A DNA stretch of 22,817 bases from a virus, in IMG/VR virus record IMGVR_UViG_3300012944_000064, positions 1-22,817 of that record; one strand, 5' to 3'. The notes under the pieces are model-generated. The model ran no database searches, was not told where the DNA came from, and was given only the letters and a program-made list of their open reading frames with translations. Positions 1 to 6,743 of the stretch are shown here, piece by piece. Both the position numbers and the translations under genes were made by a program. Numbering within the stretch: the stretch's first letter is position 1; each line of letters opens with the position of its first letter.

Positions 1-1
1 C

Positions 2-199
2 ATGACCACCAAGGTGATCGAGCTCGAGCACGAGGAGCTGGGCCGCCTCGAGTCCCAGAAGGAAGGGCGCCAGCTGATCGGCGACTTCATGCGGCAGACG
101 CAGCAATCCCAGGACGCGCTGAAGGACATGATGCAGCGCGCGCTCGACAAGCGCGGGCGGGATCCCGTGCTGATCGAGCATAACCAGAGCGAGGGCTAG
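2..199 (+). CDS. Small hypothetical protein upstream of terminase (possibly 5'-truncated)
   Basis: A 65-residue frame opens at an ATG on the second base of the window, so the real start may lie upstream and this may be only the C-terminal part of a longer protein. The visible product is charged and probably helical (Glu/Gln/Arg/Lys rich, residues 5-55), with no membrane segment or recognisable motif. It ends at TAG five bases before the terminase GTG, and its last codons supply a GAGGG ribosome-binding sequence for that gene. Position directly before the large terminase gene would fit a small terminase subunit or a linker protein, but nothing in the residues proves this. Confidence 0.5.
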   Translation: MTTKVIELEHEELGRLESQKEGRQLIGDFMRQTQQSQDALKDMMQRALDKRGRDPVLIEHNQSEG

Positions 200-204
200 G
201 TTCC

Positions 205-1884
205 GTGCAGCCACGCATCAGCGGCAGGGAGCGGATCCAGATCGCCAGCCGCGCCGAGCAGGCGATCATGAAGTACGCGAAGCCTGACCCGGACACCGGC
301 TGCCGGCCGCACGCGCTCTGGCACAAGCACGTACACAACGTCAACCTGGATCCCATGCAGGTCCTGAAGATGATGGAGATGGACCGGCACAAGAACACGC
401 TCGACTTCTCCTGCCGGCGCACGCGCAAAACCTCGGTGAAGGAACTCTACAACCTGGAGCGCCTGGCCACGGGGCCATATCACGAGCTCGGCATCGTCGC
501 GCCGCGCGAGCGCCAGTCGCAGAACAACCTGCTGTATCACCTCGAGGCGATCCGGCGCTCGGACATGCTGAAGTCCTACATCGCGTACAAGTCCGGCCGG
601 CAGCAGCTCTCAGAAACGAAGTACGAATTCGTCAACAATTCCGTAGCGAAAATCTACGGGATCATGGCCCAGGTGGACGGCGACTCGCTGGCGATCGCCA
701 GCCTGGAGGAGGTGGACGACATGCCGGCGGACCGCCTTTTCACGAAGTTCCTGCCCATGCTCGGCGCGACGCAGCGCCTGGGCGCGGACGTGGTGATCGA
801 GCCGGAGATCCGCATCACCGGCGTATTCAAGGGCGCGGACACGCTGCAGCGCCTGGTAGACGGTAGTAATTATCACGTGCTGCCGATCGTGGATGCCTAC
901 CTGGGCATCGAGCTGGGCATCATCACCGAGGCCTGGCGCGCGCGGCAGGCCTCGGATCTCCCGGAAGCGGAATACATCAGGCAATTCCTTTGCCTCAACG
1001 TGGCGGCGCGCAACCTGATCTGGGAGATCTGGATCCGCCGCTCCATGGCGGTGGGGCTGCAGGCCGGGATCGAGCTGGCGGAGCCGCTGCCCGGCCGCAA
1101 GTACAAGAAAAGGGGATTGATCACCATCGGCTACGACCACACCGGCCACGGCGAGAGCGGTACCGCCTCGAAGAGCGCCGCGGTGGTGTCCGAGCAGATC
1201 GGCAATTACGTGACCTATCCGTACGCGCGGACGTGGAAGCCCGGGACCGACGACAAGGACCTCGAACTCGACCTGTATTCGATCTGGGACTATTTCATGC
1301 CGGACGCGGCGATCGGGGATGCGTACGGGGTCGGCATGCTGACCGGCCTCAACGACCGCCTCTACCGCGGCGGGCTCACCACGATAGACCGGCGCACGGT
1401 GGGCAATGGAGAGAGCAACGCCACCAACTGGCCGGACTGGGCATTCGCGCCGCTGCGATTCGAGGGCATGACCAAGCACTCAATGGCGACCGGACTGCGG
1501 AACATCTTCCACAACGGCCGTGCCGCGCTGCCCTATATCGAGGAGGCATTCCCGGCGATCGACGGCTCCACCGGAACGATTGTCATGCCGATGGCCCTCA
1601 ACGAGCTCGCCGGCGTCGCCGGGGACCTCGCGTTGCTGGTGCGCCAGCTCGGCAACATCAAGCCGGAGAAGAACGCGACCTCCGGCATGCGCGGGAGTTA
1701 CGACAGCTACAAGATGGCCGACCCGAAGATCGGCGATGACCTTTTCGACGCGGCGATGGCGGCGACCTGGGCGCTGATCAGCCGCGGCTCGGAGCTCGTC
1801 CCGGGCGTGATCCTCAGCCGCACCCAGACCCGCGAGCAGCTGCTCGGCCAACAGCTTGCTTTGCCGCAGCGGGCGGCTGCGTGA
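205..1884 (+). CDS. Phage terminase, large subunit (ATPase and nuclease)
   Basis: This 559-residue protein is the DNA-packaging motor: it cuts concatemeric DNA and pumps it into the prohead through the portal using ATP. A deviant Walker A motif, CRRTRKTS, is at residues 70-77, and a hydrophobic strand followed by acidic residues (SLAIASLEEVDD, 161-172) fits Walker B plus the catalytic glutamate. The C-terminal half has the RNase H-like nuclease pattern: GYDHTGHG with Asp311, AIGDAYGVGM with Asp372, and an acidic cluster IGDDLFDAA near 509-517. The size and the portal downstream agree. The start is GTG at 205, with GAGGG at 191-195. An ATG at 268 is possible but would trim the N-terminus. The stop overlaps the GTG of the next gene. 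Function is secure; the exact start is less so. Confidence 0.9.
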   Translation: MQPRISGRERIQIASRAEQAIMKYAKPDPDTGCRPHALWHKHVHNVNLDPMQVLKMMEMDRHKNTLDFSCRRTRKTSVKELYNLERLATGPYHELGIVAPRERQSQNNLLYHLEAIRRSDMLKSYIAYKSGRQQLSETKYEFVNNSVAKIYGIMAQVDGDSLAIASLEEVDDMPADRLFTKFLPMLGATQRLGADVVIEPEIRITGVFKGADTLQRLVDGSNYHVLPIVDAYLGIELGIITEAWRARQASDLPEAEYIRQFLCLNVAARNLIWEIWIRRSMAVGLQAGIELAEPLPGRKYKKRGLITIGYDHTGHGESGTASKSAAVVSEQIGNYVTYPYARTWKPGTDDKDLELDLYSIWDYFMPDAAIGDAYGVGMLTGLNDRLYRGGLTTIDRRTVGNGESNATNWPDWAFAPLRFEGMTKHSMATGLRNIFHNGRAALPYIEEAFPAIDGSTGTIVMPMALNELAGVAGDLALLVRQLGNIKPEKNATSGMRGSYDSYKMADPKIGDDLFDAAMAATWALISRGSELVPGVILSRTQTREQLLGQQLALPQRAAA

Positions 1885-2114
1885 ACGGTGCCACCGTCAG
1901 GATACAGCTCGACCGGCGCGCTCAGGCTCGAGCGGAGGCCATGCGCGCGGCCGTGCACCAGCAGATCCCGGAAGCGCTGCCGTGGATCCGGGACCTGATC
2001 GCCGCCGGGTTGATCGAAGGCTGGCGCGACGTGAGCTACGTAGGGCCACCGCGAACGGACAACAGCATCTCGGCGGACCGCATCGAACTCAAGCCAAAGG
2101 AGCATAAGGCATGA
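1881..2114 (+). CDS. Small protein between terminase and portal
   Basis: This 77-residue protein starts at a GTG overlapping the terminase stop (GTGA) and ends in an ATGA overlap with the portal start, so it is translationally coupled on both sides. Those two overlaps are the main reason to believe it. The N-terminal half is Arg/Ala rich and probably helical; the C-terminal half includes IPEALPWIRDLIAAGLIEGW. There are no cysteines or membrane segments. Its tail end carries AAAGGAG at 2096-2102, the portal ribosome-binding site. I do not recognise the family. Small genes at this place in other phages include head-tail joining proteins (lambda gpW type), but no residue pattern supports that name here. 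Confidence 0.65.
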   Translation: MNGATVRIQLDRRAQARAEAMRAAVHQQIPEALPWIRDLIAAGLIEGWRDVSYVGPPRTDNSISADRIELKPKEHKA

Positions 2115-3469
2115 CCCTCCTGCAACGCATGTTCAAAATCAAGCCGCCGGCGACACTGCCCAACGAGCAGGCCTCGATCGCCAACCGGGGAAGCGAAATC
2201 GGTGTGCGCGCGACACCGGAGAACGAGCTCAAGTACATGTATCGCCAGATGTGGGTGGATCCGGACCTGCGCCAGGCGATTCTCGACGTGCGTGAAGCCG
2301 ATCGCCTCGATGGACGGGTCAAGCGCGTGCATTCACGGATTGCGCGGGACGTGATCAAGGGCGGGCTGCTGCTGCAGCAGGCGACGGAGAACAAGACGCT
2401 CGCGAAGGAATGGCAGGCCTTCGGCAAGCGCCTGCAGCTCGACCGCCGCGAAAAACTCAAGTCAGACGCGCGCGGCTTCGTGATGGAGGGGAATCTGCCG
2501 ATGCAATGGGTGATGGACAAGCAATTCAACGTCATCGCCGGCGTGCGCATGCCCTCCGAGACCATTCTTCCGAATGTGAATCAACACGGCCAGTTCAAGG
2601 ACGTAGCCAGGGCCTACAGCCAGTTCGACATCCTCACCGGCGCCGTGCGCGCCGACTTCGCGCTGTGGCAGATGACGGTGGCGCGCTTCGACCCGGACAA
2701 CTTCGACGACATGGGCGCGCTCGGACGCCCGCTGCTGGATGCGTCTCGCACCACCTGGCAGAAGCTGAGAATGACCGAGGAGGACCTGGTCATCCGCCGG
2801 CGCGTGCGGGCGCCGCTTCGCGTACAGCACGTCCTCAAGGGGGCGACAAGTCCCGAGCTCGAGGAATACCGGGCACAAGATGAAAAGGACCAGAACCACA
2901 TCACCACCAACTACTACACGAACAGAGAAGGCGGCGTAAACGCGATTCAGGGCGATGCGAATCTGGACCAGATCAAGGACATCTCGCTTCTGCTGGATTC
3001 ATTTTTCTCCGGGACGCCGGTGCCGAAGGGCCTCATGGGCTATACGGACGCTCTCGCACGCGACATCCTCGAGGACATGAAGCGCGATTACTACGAGGAG
3101 ATCGACGACCTCCAGGACACGCTCGCTTTTCTTTACGAGGCGTCGTTTCGCCTGCAGCTCCTGCTCAAGGGCATCAATCCGGAGGCCGAGGATTTCTGCA
3201 TCGCCTACGCCGAGCGGCGCACCGAGACGCCGAACCAGGCCGCCGATCGCGCGCTCAAGCTGCAGGCGCTGGGGCTGCCCTTCGGCATGCTGTGGGAGGA
3301 GATGGGCTACAACGCTGCGTACGTGCGCGAGCGCATCGAATGGGAGCGGGAAAACTTCGATCCCTATCCGGACGATGCCGGCATCACGCCCGCCGGCAAC
3401 GGTCGTGTCAGCATCACGCCGGGAAACCAGCGCAAGGGTGAGAGCGGCACGGCGATCAGGAATCGCTGA
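2111..3469 (+). CDS. Phage portal protein
   Basis: This 452-residue protein is called the dodecameric portal at the capsid vertex through which DNA enters and leaves. Evidence is its place between terminase and MuF minor head protein, its length (portals are usually 400-550 residues), and typical portal features: an N-terminal segment with MYRQMWVDPDLRQAI, a mixed alpha/beta body with GNLPMQWVMDK, a long acidic helix region around residues 310-355 (DILEDMKRDYYEEIDDLQD) compatible with the stem and crown, and a C-terminal stretch rich in Pro, Asn and Gly. The ATG at 2111 has AAAGGAG eight bases upstream. The stop shares one base with the next start (TGATG). The Mu-like gene order suggests a Mu gp29-type portal, but I cannot assign the subfamily from sequence alone. 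Confidence 0.85.
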   Translation: MTLLQRMFKIKPPATLPNEQASIANRGSEIGVRATPENELKYMYRQMWVDPDLRQAILDVREADRLDGRVKRVHSRIARDVIKGGLLLQQATENKTLAKEWQAFGKRLQLDRREKLKSDARGFVMEGNLPMQWVMDKQFNVIAGVRMPSETILPNVNQHGQFKDVARAYSQFDILTGAVRADFALWQMTVARFDPDNFDDMGALGRPLLDASRTTWQKLRMTEEDLVIRRRVRAPLRVQHVLKGATSPELEEYRAQDEKDQNHITTNYYTNREGGVNAIQGDANLDQIKDISLLLDSFFSGTPVPKGLMGYTDALARDILEDMKRDYYEEIDDLQDTLAFLYEASFRLQLLLKGINPEAEDFCIAYAERRTETPNQAADRALKLQALGLPFGMLWEEMGYNAAYVRERIEWERENFDPYPDDAGITPAGNGRVSITPGNQRKGESGTAIRNR

Positions 3470-3819
3470 TGGCTCAGGTCAGCAGAAAGTTGAGGTCCGT
3501 GGGGGACGCCAAGGGCGTTCACGTCGGCTATTCGCACTGGTGCCCTGGCTGCGAGCACATGCATGTCATCTACACGTCCAACTATAGAGTGATGTGGAAA
3601 TTCAACGGCGACGTGGAGCGGCCCACGTTTGAGCCGAGCGTCAATCACACCTGGGGCAAGTACGCCGACCCGTCATTCGTGGACGAGTATCCCGGTGAAT
3701 CTGGCCGATGCCATTACTTCATTCGTGCTGGAGTGATCGAATTCTGCGGAGACTGCACGCACCGATTCAGCGGCCAAACCGTTGCATTGCCGGATCTACC
3801 GGCGGTTCACCGTGACTGA
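3469..3819 (+). CDS. DUF6527-like Cys-rich phage protein
   Basis: This 116-residue protein matches my memory of the DUF6527 family of small phage proteins. Signatures are HWCPGCEHMHVI (Cys25, Cys28), WKFNGDVERPTFEPSV, CHYFIRAG (Cys81) and EFCGDCTHRFSGQTVALPDLP (Cys93, Cys96). The CxxC pair plus the C/H/C residues near the end look like a small zinc-binding fold, but no biochemical role is known to me; some database names for the family (for example dehydrogenase-like names) are not supported by any visible motif. It joins both the portal and MuF genes by one-base TGATG overlaps, so it is fixed in the head operon. It has more A/T than its neighbours, which may point to later acquisition. Confidence 0.75.
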   Translation: MAQVSRKLRSVGDAKGVHVGYSHWCPGCEHMHVIYTSNYRVMWKFNGDVERPTFEPSVNHTWGKYADPSFVDEYPGESGRCHYFIRAGVIEFCGDCTHRFSGQTVALPDLPAVHRD

Positions 3820-5639
3820 TGCCCAGCACGGCTGAAGCCGCGGCGATCCGCCGCGCCACCTTTGCAGCTCACAAGGACATCGAGCAGCTCGACGCCGCAG
3901 CGCTGCAGGATCTGCAGCGGATCTACCGCCAGGCGGCGGCTGACCTGACTGACCGGATCCAGTCGCACGCGGGCCCGGACGGGAATCTTGCCCTGCAGGA
4001 GATGCGCAGCGCGCTGGCGCAAGTGGAAGGGCGGCTGCGGGATCTCGGCCAGGCCCGTGATGCGATGCTCGAAGGCAACCTGGTCAAGGCGGCCCAGCTC
4101 GGCACCCGGCCGTTCACGGCGGCCGCCGGCGTCGAGGCCGTCGTATCCACGCCCGGATCCATGGCGATCGCCAATGAGGCGCTGACTTTCGTGCGCAACT
4201 TCATCGCCGCGGACGGCCTGCAGCTCTCCGACCGGCTCTGGCGTCTCGACCGCGGCACACGCGACGCAATCGTGAACACGATCGAGCAGGCGGTGATCCA
4301 GGGGCATGGAGCCAGCCGTGCTGCGCTCGATTTGCTGGCGACCGGCGCCGGCGTGCCGGCTGACGTTCAGGCCAAGATCAAGGCCGCCAGCGCGGCCGGT
4401 ATCAGCAAGGCGGTGCAGGAACGGATGCTGGCTGACCAGGAGGGCGGCGCGCTCTACAACGCGCAACGCATCATGCGCACCGAGCTCAACCGGGCCCACG
4501 GCGAGGCCTATATGCTCTCCGGTGACGATCATCCCGATTTCGGGGCATGGCAGTACCTGCTGTCGCCGGCGCATCCGAAGCCCGATATCTGCGACCTGCT
4601 CTCGACGCAGAACCTGTACGGCCTGGGCGCGGGCTGCTATCCCGACCGGGAAACGCTGCCGTGGCCTGCACACCCGAACACGCTTTCCTTCGTGGTGATC
4701 AAGTTCCAGGACGAGATCACCGACGCCGACCGCCAGGGCAAGGAAACGCCGATGCAGGCTCTGGCGCGGCTCAAGCCCGAGCAGCGCGTCGGCGTGCTGG
4801 GCAAGAAAAAAAATCAGGTCTACAAGGATGGCGACCTGAAGCAAGGCATGATCCGGGCCCCGTGGAAGGCGGTGAAGATCCGCGCCGGCGACCGCAAGGT
4901 GGTCACGCCATTGCCGCGATCGCCGCGTCCGGCGATCGAGAAGGCGCAGCGATTGCCGGTGGCGACCGCCGCACTCAAGGGCCTGGCTGCCAAGTTGCGT
5001 TTTCCCGGGATCACCCTCGACCAGGCGAAGTCGATTGCCGCGGGCCTGCAGGCGGTGCTGGGGCCGTATGGCTTCAGAGTCGGCACCCTGGGGTGGACCA
5101 GTAAGGGCGAGGATGCCTTCGGGCTGTATACCCACTACCGATTCGGGCATCAGCCTGGGCTGAACGACTCGCTGCGCATCCAGAAGAACTACGCCGCGAG
5201 CGCGTCCACCACCGAGCGGCGGCTGCAGGCGATGAATGATCTGCGGAATACGGAACAACGCCGGCAGGTCGAGGCATTGCTGGAGACGGAGCGGTCGGAG
5301 TCCAGCCGGCGAGATCTCGAAACCCGGCTTGCCACCATTCGCGCCAATAAGCGATGGGCGGCATCGGGAGATGCCGAGGATCCTCTTTTCGTGGTGGCGG
5401 CTCACGAATCCGGCCACGCGCTGTACTACTCGCGCGCGGACGTGATGTTGACGTGGGTGGAGGAACTCAGCCGGCGGAAGGTCATGCGGATTGATCGCAT
5501 CAAGGTATCGGACTATGCGACGAAGAACGATTCCGAGCTCTTCGCCGAGGTCACGGCCCTGATCGCGGACAGACGGCGCGGCGAGGTCCCGGAGAAGATC
5601 CTGCAGGCGTATGATGCTGCCGTTGCCAAGGTGAAATGA
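3819..5639 (+). CDS. MuF-type minor head protein fused to a zincin-like metallopeptidase domain
   Basis: A 606-residue two-part protein. Residues about 1-300 form the MuF/SPP1 gp7 head morphogenesis region: long helices, then RIMRTELNRAHGEAY (217-231) and the signature SPAHPKPDICDLLS (249-262) with GLGAGCYPDR and LPWPAHPNTLSFVVI (280-294). Such proteins sit inside the capsid near the portal and may be ejected with DNA. Residues about 385-606 are not part of a standard MuF protein: a linker, a charged helix region (460-510), then VVAAHESGHALYY with the zinc-protease motif H529-E-S-G-H533, and 40 residues later SDYATKNDSELFAEVTAL (564-581), whose glutamates could give the third zinc ligand. This H-E-x-x-H plus YAxxNxxExFAE layout resembles anthrax lethal factor-like zincins. 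Polymorphic toxin domains fused to MuF are known in temperate phages; a role in head maturation is the alternative. Confidence 0.85.
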   Translation: MPSTAEAAAIRRATFAAHKDIEQLDAAALQDLQRIYRQAAADLTDRIQSHAGPDGNLALQEMRSALAQVEGRLRDLGQARDAMLEGNLVKAAQLGTRPFTAAAGVEAVVSTPGSMAIANEALTFVRNFIAADGLQLSDRLWRLDRGTRDAIVNTIEQAVIQGHGASRAALDLLATGAGVPADVQAKIKAASAAGISKAVQERMLADQEGGALYNAQRIMRTELNRAHGEAYMLSGDDHPDFGAWQYLLSPAHPKPDICDLLSTQNLYGLGAGCYPDRETLPWPAHPNTLSFVVIKFQDEITDADRQGKETPMQALARLKPEQRVGVLGKKKNQVYKDGDLKQGMIRAPWKAVKIRAGDRKVVTPLPRSPRPAIEKAQRLPVATAALKGLAAKLRFPGITLDQAKSIAAGLQAVLGPYGFRVGTLGWTSKGEDAFGLYTHYRFGHQPGLNDSLRIQKNYAASASTTERRLQAMNDLRNTEQRRQVEALLETERSESSRRDLETRLATIRANKRWAASGDAEDPLFVVAAHESGHALYYSRADVMLTWVEELSRRKVMRIDRIKVSDYATKNDSELFAEVTALIADRRRGEVPEKILQAYDAAVAKVK

Positions 5640-5818
5640 TGCCTCAATCCGCCCAATGCACCCGGTGCGCGCACTACCGCCTGTTCGGTGAGTGCGCGGC
5701 GTTTCCGAAGGGGATCCCCGATCCCATCTTCGCGGGTGAGCACGATCACACCCAGCCTTACCCGGGTGACAATGGCATACGCTTCGAGCCGTTGAAAATC
5801 CCGGCGCCGCAATCGTAG
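5636..5818 (+). CDS. Small Cys-containing protein downstream of MuF-zincin
   Basis: A 60-residue protein whose ATG overlaps the MuF stop (ATGATG; the ATG at 5639 is equally possible). It has CTRCAHYRLFGECAAF (Cys8, Cys11, Cys20) followed by a Pro/Gly-rich segment with DHTQPYPGDNGIRFEPL. I recall small bacterial and phage proteins with this CxxC plus AFPxGIP plus GDNGIxFEP pattern, all uncharacterised. The three cysteines with the histidines could bind a metal. Tight coupling to a MuF gene with a putative effector domain makes it a candidate partner or antidote, but the pattern is also found away from such genes as far as I recall, so this is only a hypothesis. Confidence 0.65.
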   Translation: MMPQSAQCTRCAHYRLFGECAAFPKGIPDPIFAGEHDHTQPYPGDNGIRFEPLKIPAPQS

Positions 5819-5880
5819 TCCCGCCTCGCCAAAGTCCCCCCCTGTTTTCCGCTTGACCTAAATCCGATCATCCGCCACGT

Positions 5881-5895
5881 CGGGCATTGCGCCCG
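5881..5895 (+). other. Short hairpin in the gap before the protease gene
   Basis: The 85-base gap 5819-5903 holds a five-base-pair perfect inverted repeat, CGGGC-attgc-GCCCG, a few bases before the GAGGT ribosome-binding sequence (5898-5902) of the protease gene. There is no T-tract, so it is not a convincing terminator. It could modulate initiation. A TTGACC hexamer at 5853-5858 has no acceptable -10 partner. A run of seven C (5836-5842) is the only other feature seen in the gap. Confidence 0.3.
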
Positions 5896-5906
5896 TCGAG
5901 GTAATG

Positions 5907-6674
5907 ATGAATCGGAAGCTGATTGCTGTTGCCTGCCTCGGCGCCCTCATGGCGCCGTCCTGCGCTGCCCCCGCAGTGGAAACTGAGGGGCGGCACTTCA
6001 AGCTCGAGGGCGGACTCCCGGAGGGAGTTCACCGCTGCATCTCATCCGCGATCAAGAACCTGTCCCTGGACGGGGACAAGCCGCAGACGTGGGAAACGCT
6101 GACCCGGACGGGCACGTTTCACGATCCACGTTACGGCGAGTTCGACATCACGCGGCCGATGCTGCTGGAAATGGTCTCGAACTTCGAGAAGGGCGTGTAC
6201 GGCCAGGATGTATTCATCGACGTAGGCCACGAGCCCTCCAAGGGCGCGGCGGCGCGGGTCCTGAAGCTGGCCGTCGAGGGCAACAAGCTGCGCGCGCTCC
6301 TGGAGTGGACGCTCTACGGCTTGAACGCCGTGAAGCAGCTCGGCATGCGGTATTTCTCGCTCGAGTACCACGACAACTGGCAGGACAACGAGAAGCGCGC
6401 GCGCCACGGCGCCGTGATGCTCGGAGCCGGCCTGACGATTCGCCCGGTCATCAAGGGCCTCGATCCCGTGCAGCTTGCCGAGCCCAACGGGCCCGCGCTG
6501 CATCCCGAACTCGCCATCCAACTCTTTCAGGAGAAACAAGCCATGTGGAAGCAACTGATGGAAGCCCTGCGGGCCAAGCTCGCCTCGTTCAAGCTCGCCG
6601 ACGCCCTGGTCAAGACGCTCGCGGACGCCGCTGAAAAGGCCCTCGGCCCGATCACCGACGAGACCGCCGCCTAG
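5907..6674 (+). CDS. Mu gpI-like prohead maturation protease
   Basis: This 255-residue protein fits the Mu-like prohead protease family, which trims scaffold and capsid proteins during head maturation. The core is FIDVGHEPSKGAAARVLKL (103-121, candidate catalytic His108), LRALLEWTLYGLNAVKQLG, MRYFSLEY (148-155, candidate nucleophile Ser151) and HGAVMLGAGLTIRPVIKGL (167-185), following the usual order in gpI proteins. The N-terminus (KLIAVACLGALMAPSCAAPA) looks like a signal peptide, but gpI-type proteins often have such a hydrophobic start, so export is not implied. ATG 5907 is preferred over 5904 because GAGG lies five bases upstream. From residue 213 a charged helical, scaffold-like tail begins at an internal ATG. 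The gene ends at an amber codon, after which the same frame stays open into the capsid gene. Confidence 0.8.
   Translation: MNRKLIAVACLGALMAPSCAAPAVETEGRHFKLEGGLPEGVHRCISSAIKNLSLDGDKPQTWETLTRTGTFHDPRYGEFDITRPMLLEMVSNFEKGVYGQDVFIDVGHEPSKGAAARVLKLAVEGNKLRALLEWTLYGLNAVKQLGMRYFSLEYHDNWQDNEKRARHGAVMLGAGLTIRPVIKGLDPVQLAEPNGPALHPELAIQLFQEKQAMWKQLMEALRAKLASFKLADALVKTLADAAEKALGPITDETAA
6543..6674 (+). CDS. Possible nested in-frame scaffold start inside the protease gene
   Basis: An ATG at 6543 in the protease frame is preceded by a consensus AGGAG at 6529-6533 with nine bases of spacing, a better signal than that of several certain genes here. It would give a 43-residue, helical, Lys/Ala/Leu-rich peptide starting MWKQLMEALRAKLASF and ending at the amber codon 6672-6674, or a scaffold-capsid fusion if that codon is read through. 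Phage Mu makes its scaffold Z from an in-frame internal start in gene I, so the arrangement has precedent. Whether the site is used cannot be told from sequence. Confidence 0.45.
   Translation: MWKQLMEALRAKLASFKLADALVKTLADAAEKALGPITDETAA
6672..6674 (+). other. In-frame amber codon separating protease and capsid frames
   Basis: TAG lies in the frame GCC-TAG-GCG-CTC. Both flanks are in the same frame, and the 69 bases between this stop and the first downstream GTG (6744) translate to plausible helical protein (ALIAAFEVSGKQLAEQL) without another stop. A weak hairpin, GGCCT-tcg-AGGTC, follows at about 6687-6699. The frame is therefore open from 5904 to 8549 except for this one codon. TAG also ends other genes here (197-199, 5816-5818, 13751-13753, 16830-16832), which argues against general amber reassignment. 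Confidence 0.85.
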
Positions 6675-6743
6675 GCGCTCATCGCGGCCTTCGAGGTCTC
6701 GGGCAAGCAGCTCGCCGAGCAGCTGACGGCCGGCGCCACCGAC

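Noticed and set aside
1856-2107. 83-codon + strand frame overlapping the terminase end
   Set aside because: Arg/Gly/Ala-rich out-of-frame sequence; the alternative frame 1881-2114 has exact stop-start overlaps on both sides.
3807-5417. Minus-strand open frame (536 codons) opposite MuF
   Set aside because: Arg/His/Leu-rich shadow with no motif; MuF and HExxH signatures are on the + strand.
5853-5858. TTGACC as a -35 promoter element before the protease gene
   Set aside because: No acceptable -10 sequence lies 16-18 bases downstream.
6672-6674. Genome-wide reassignment of TAG to an amino acid
   Set aside because: TAG ends the genes at 197-199, 5816-5818, 13751-13753 and 16830-16832 next to good starts of following genes, and no suppressor tRNA is seen in the window.
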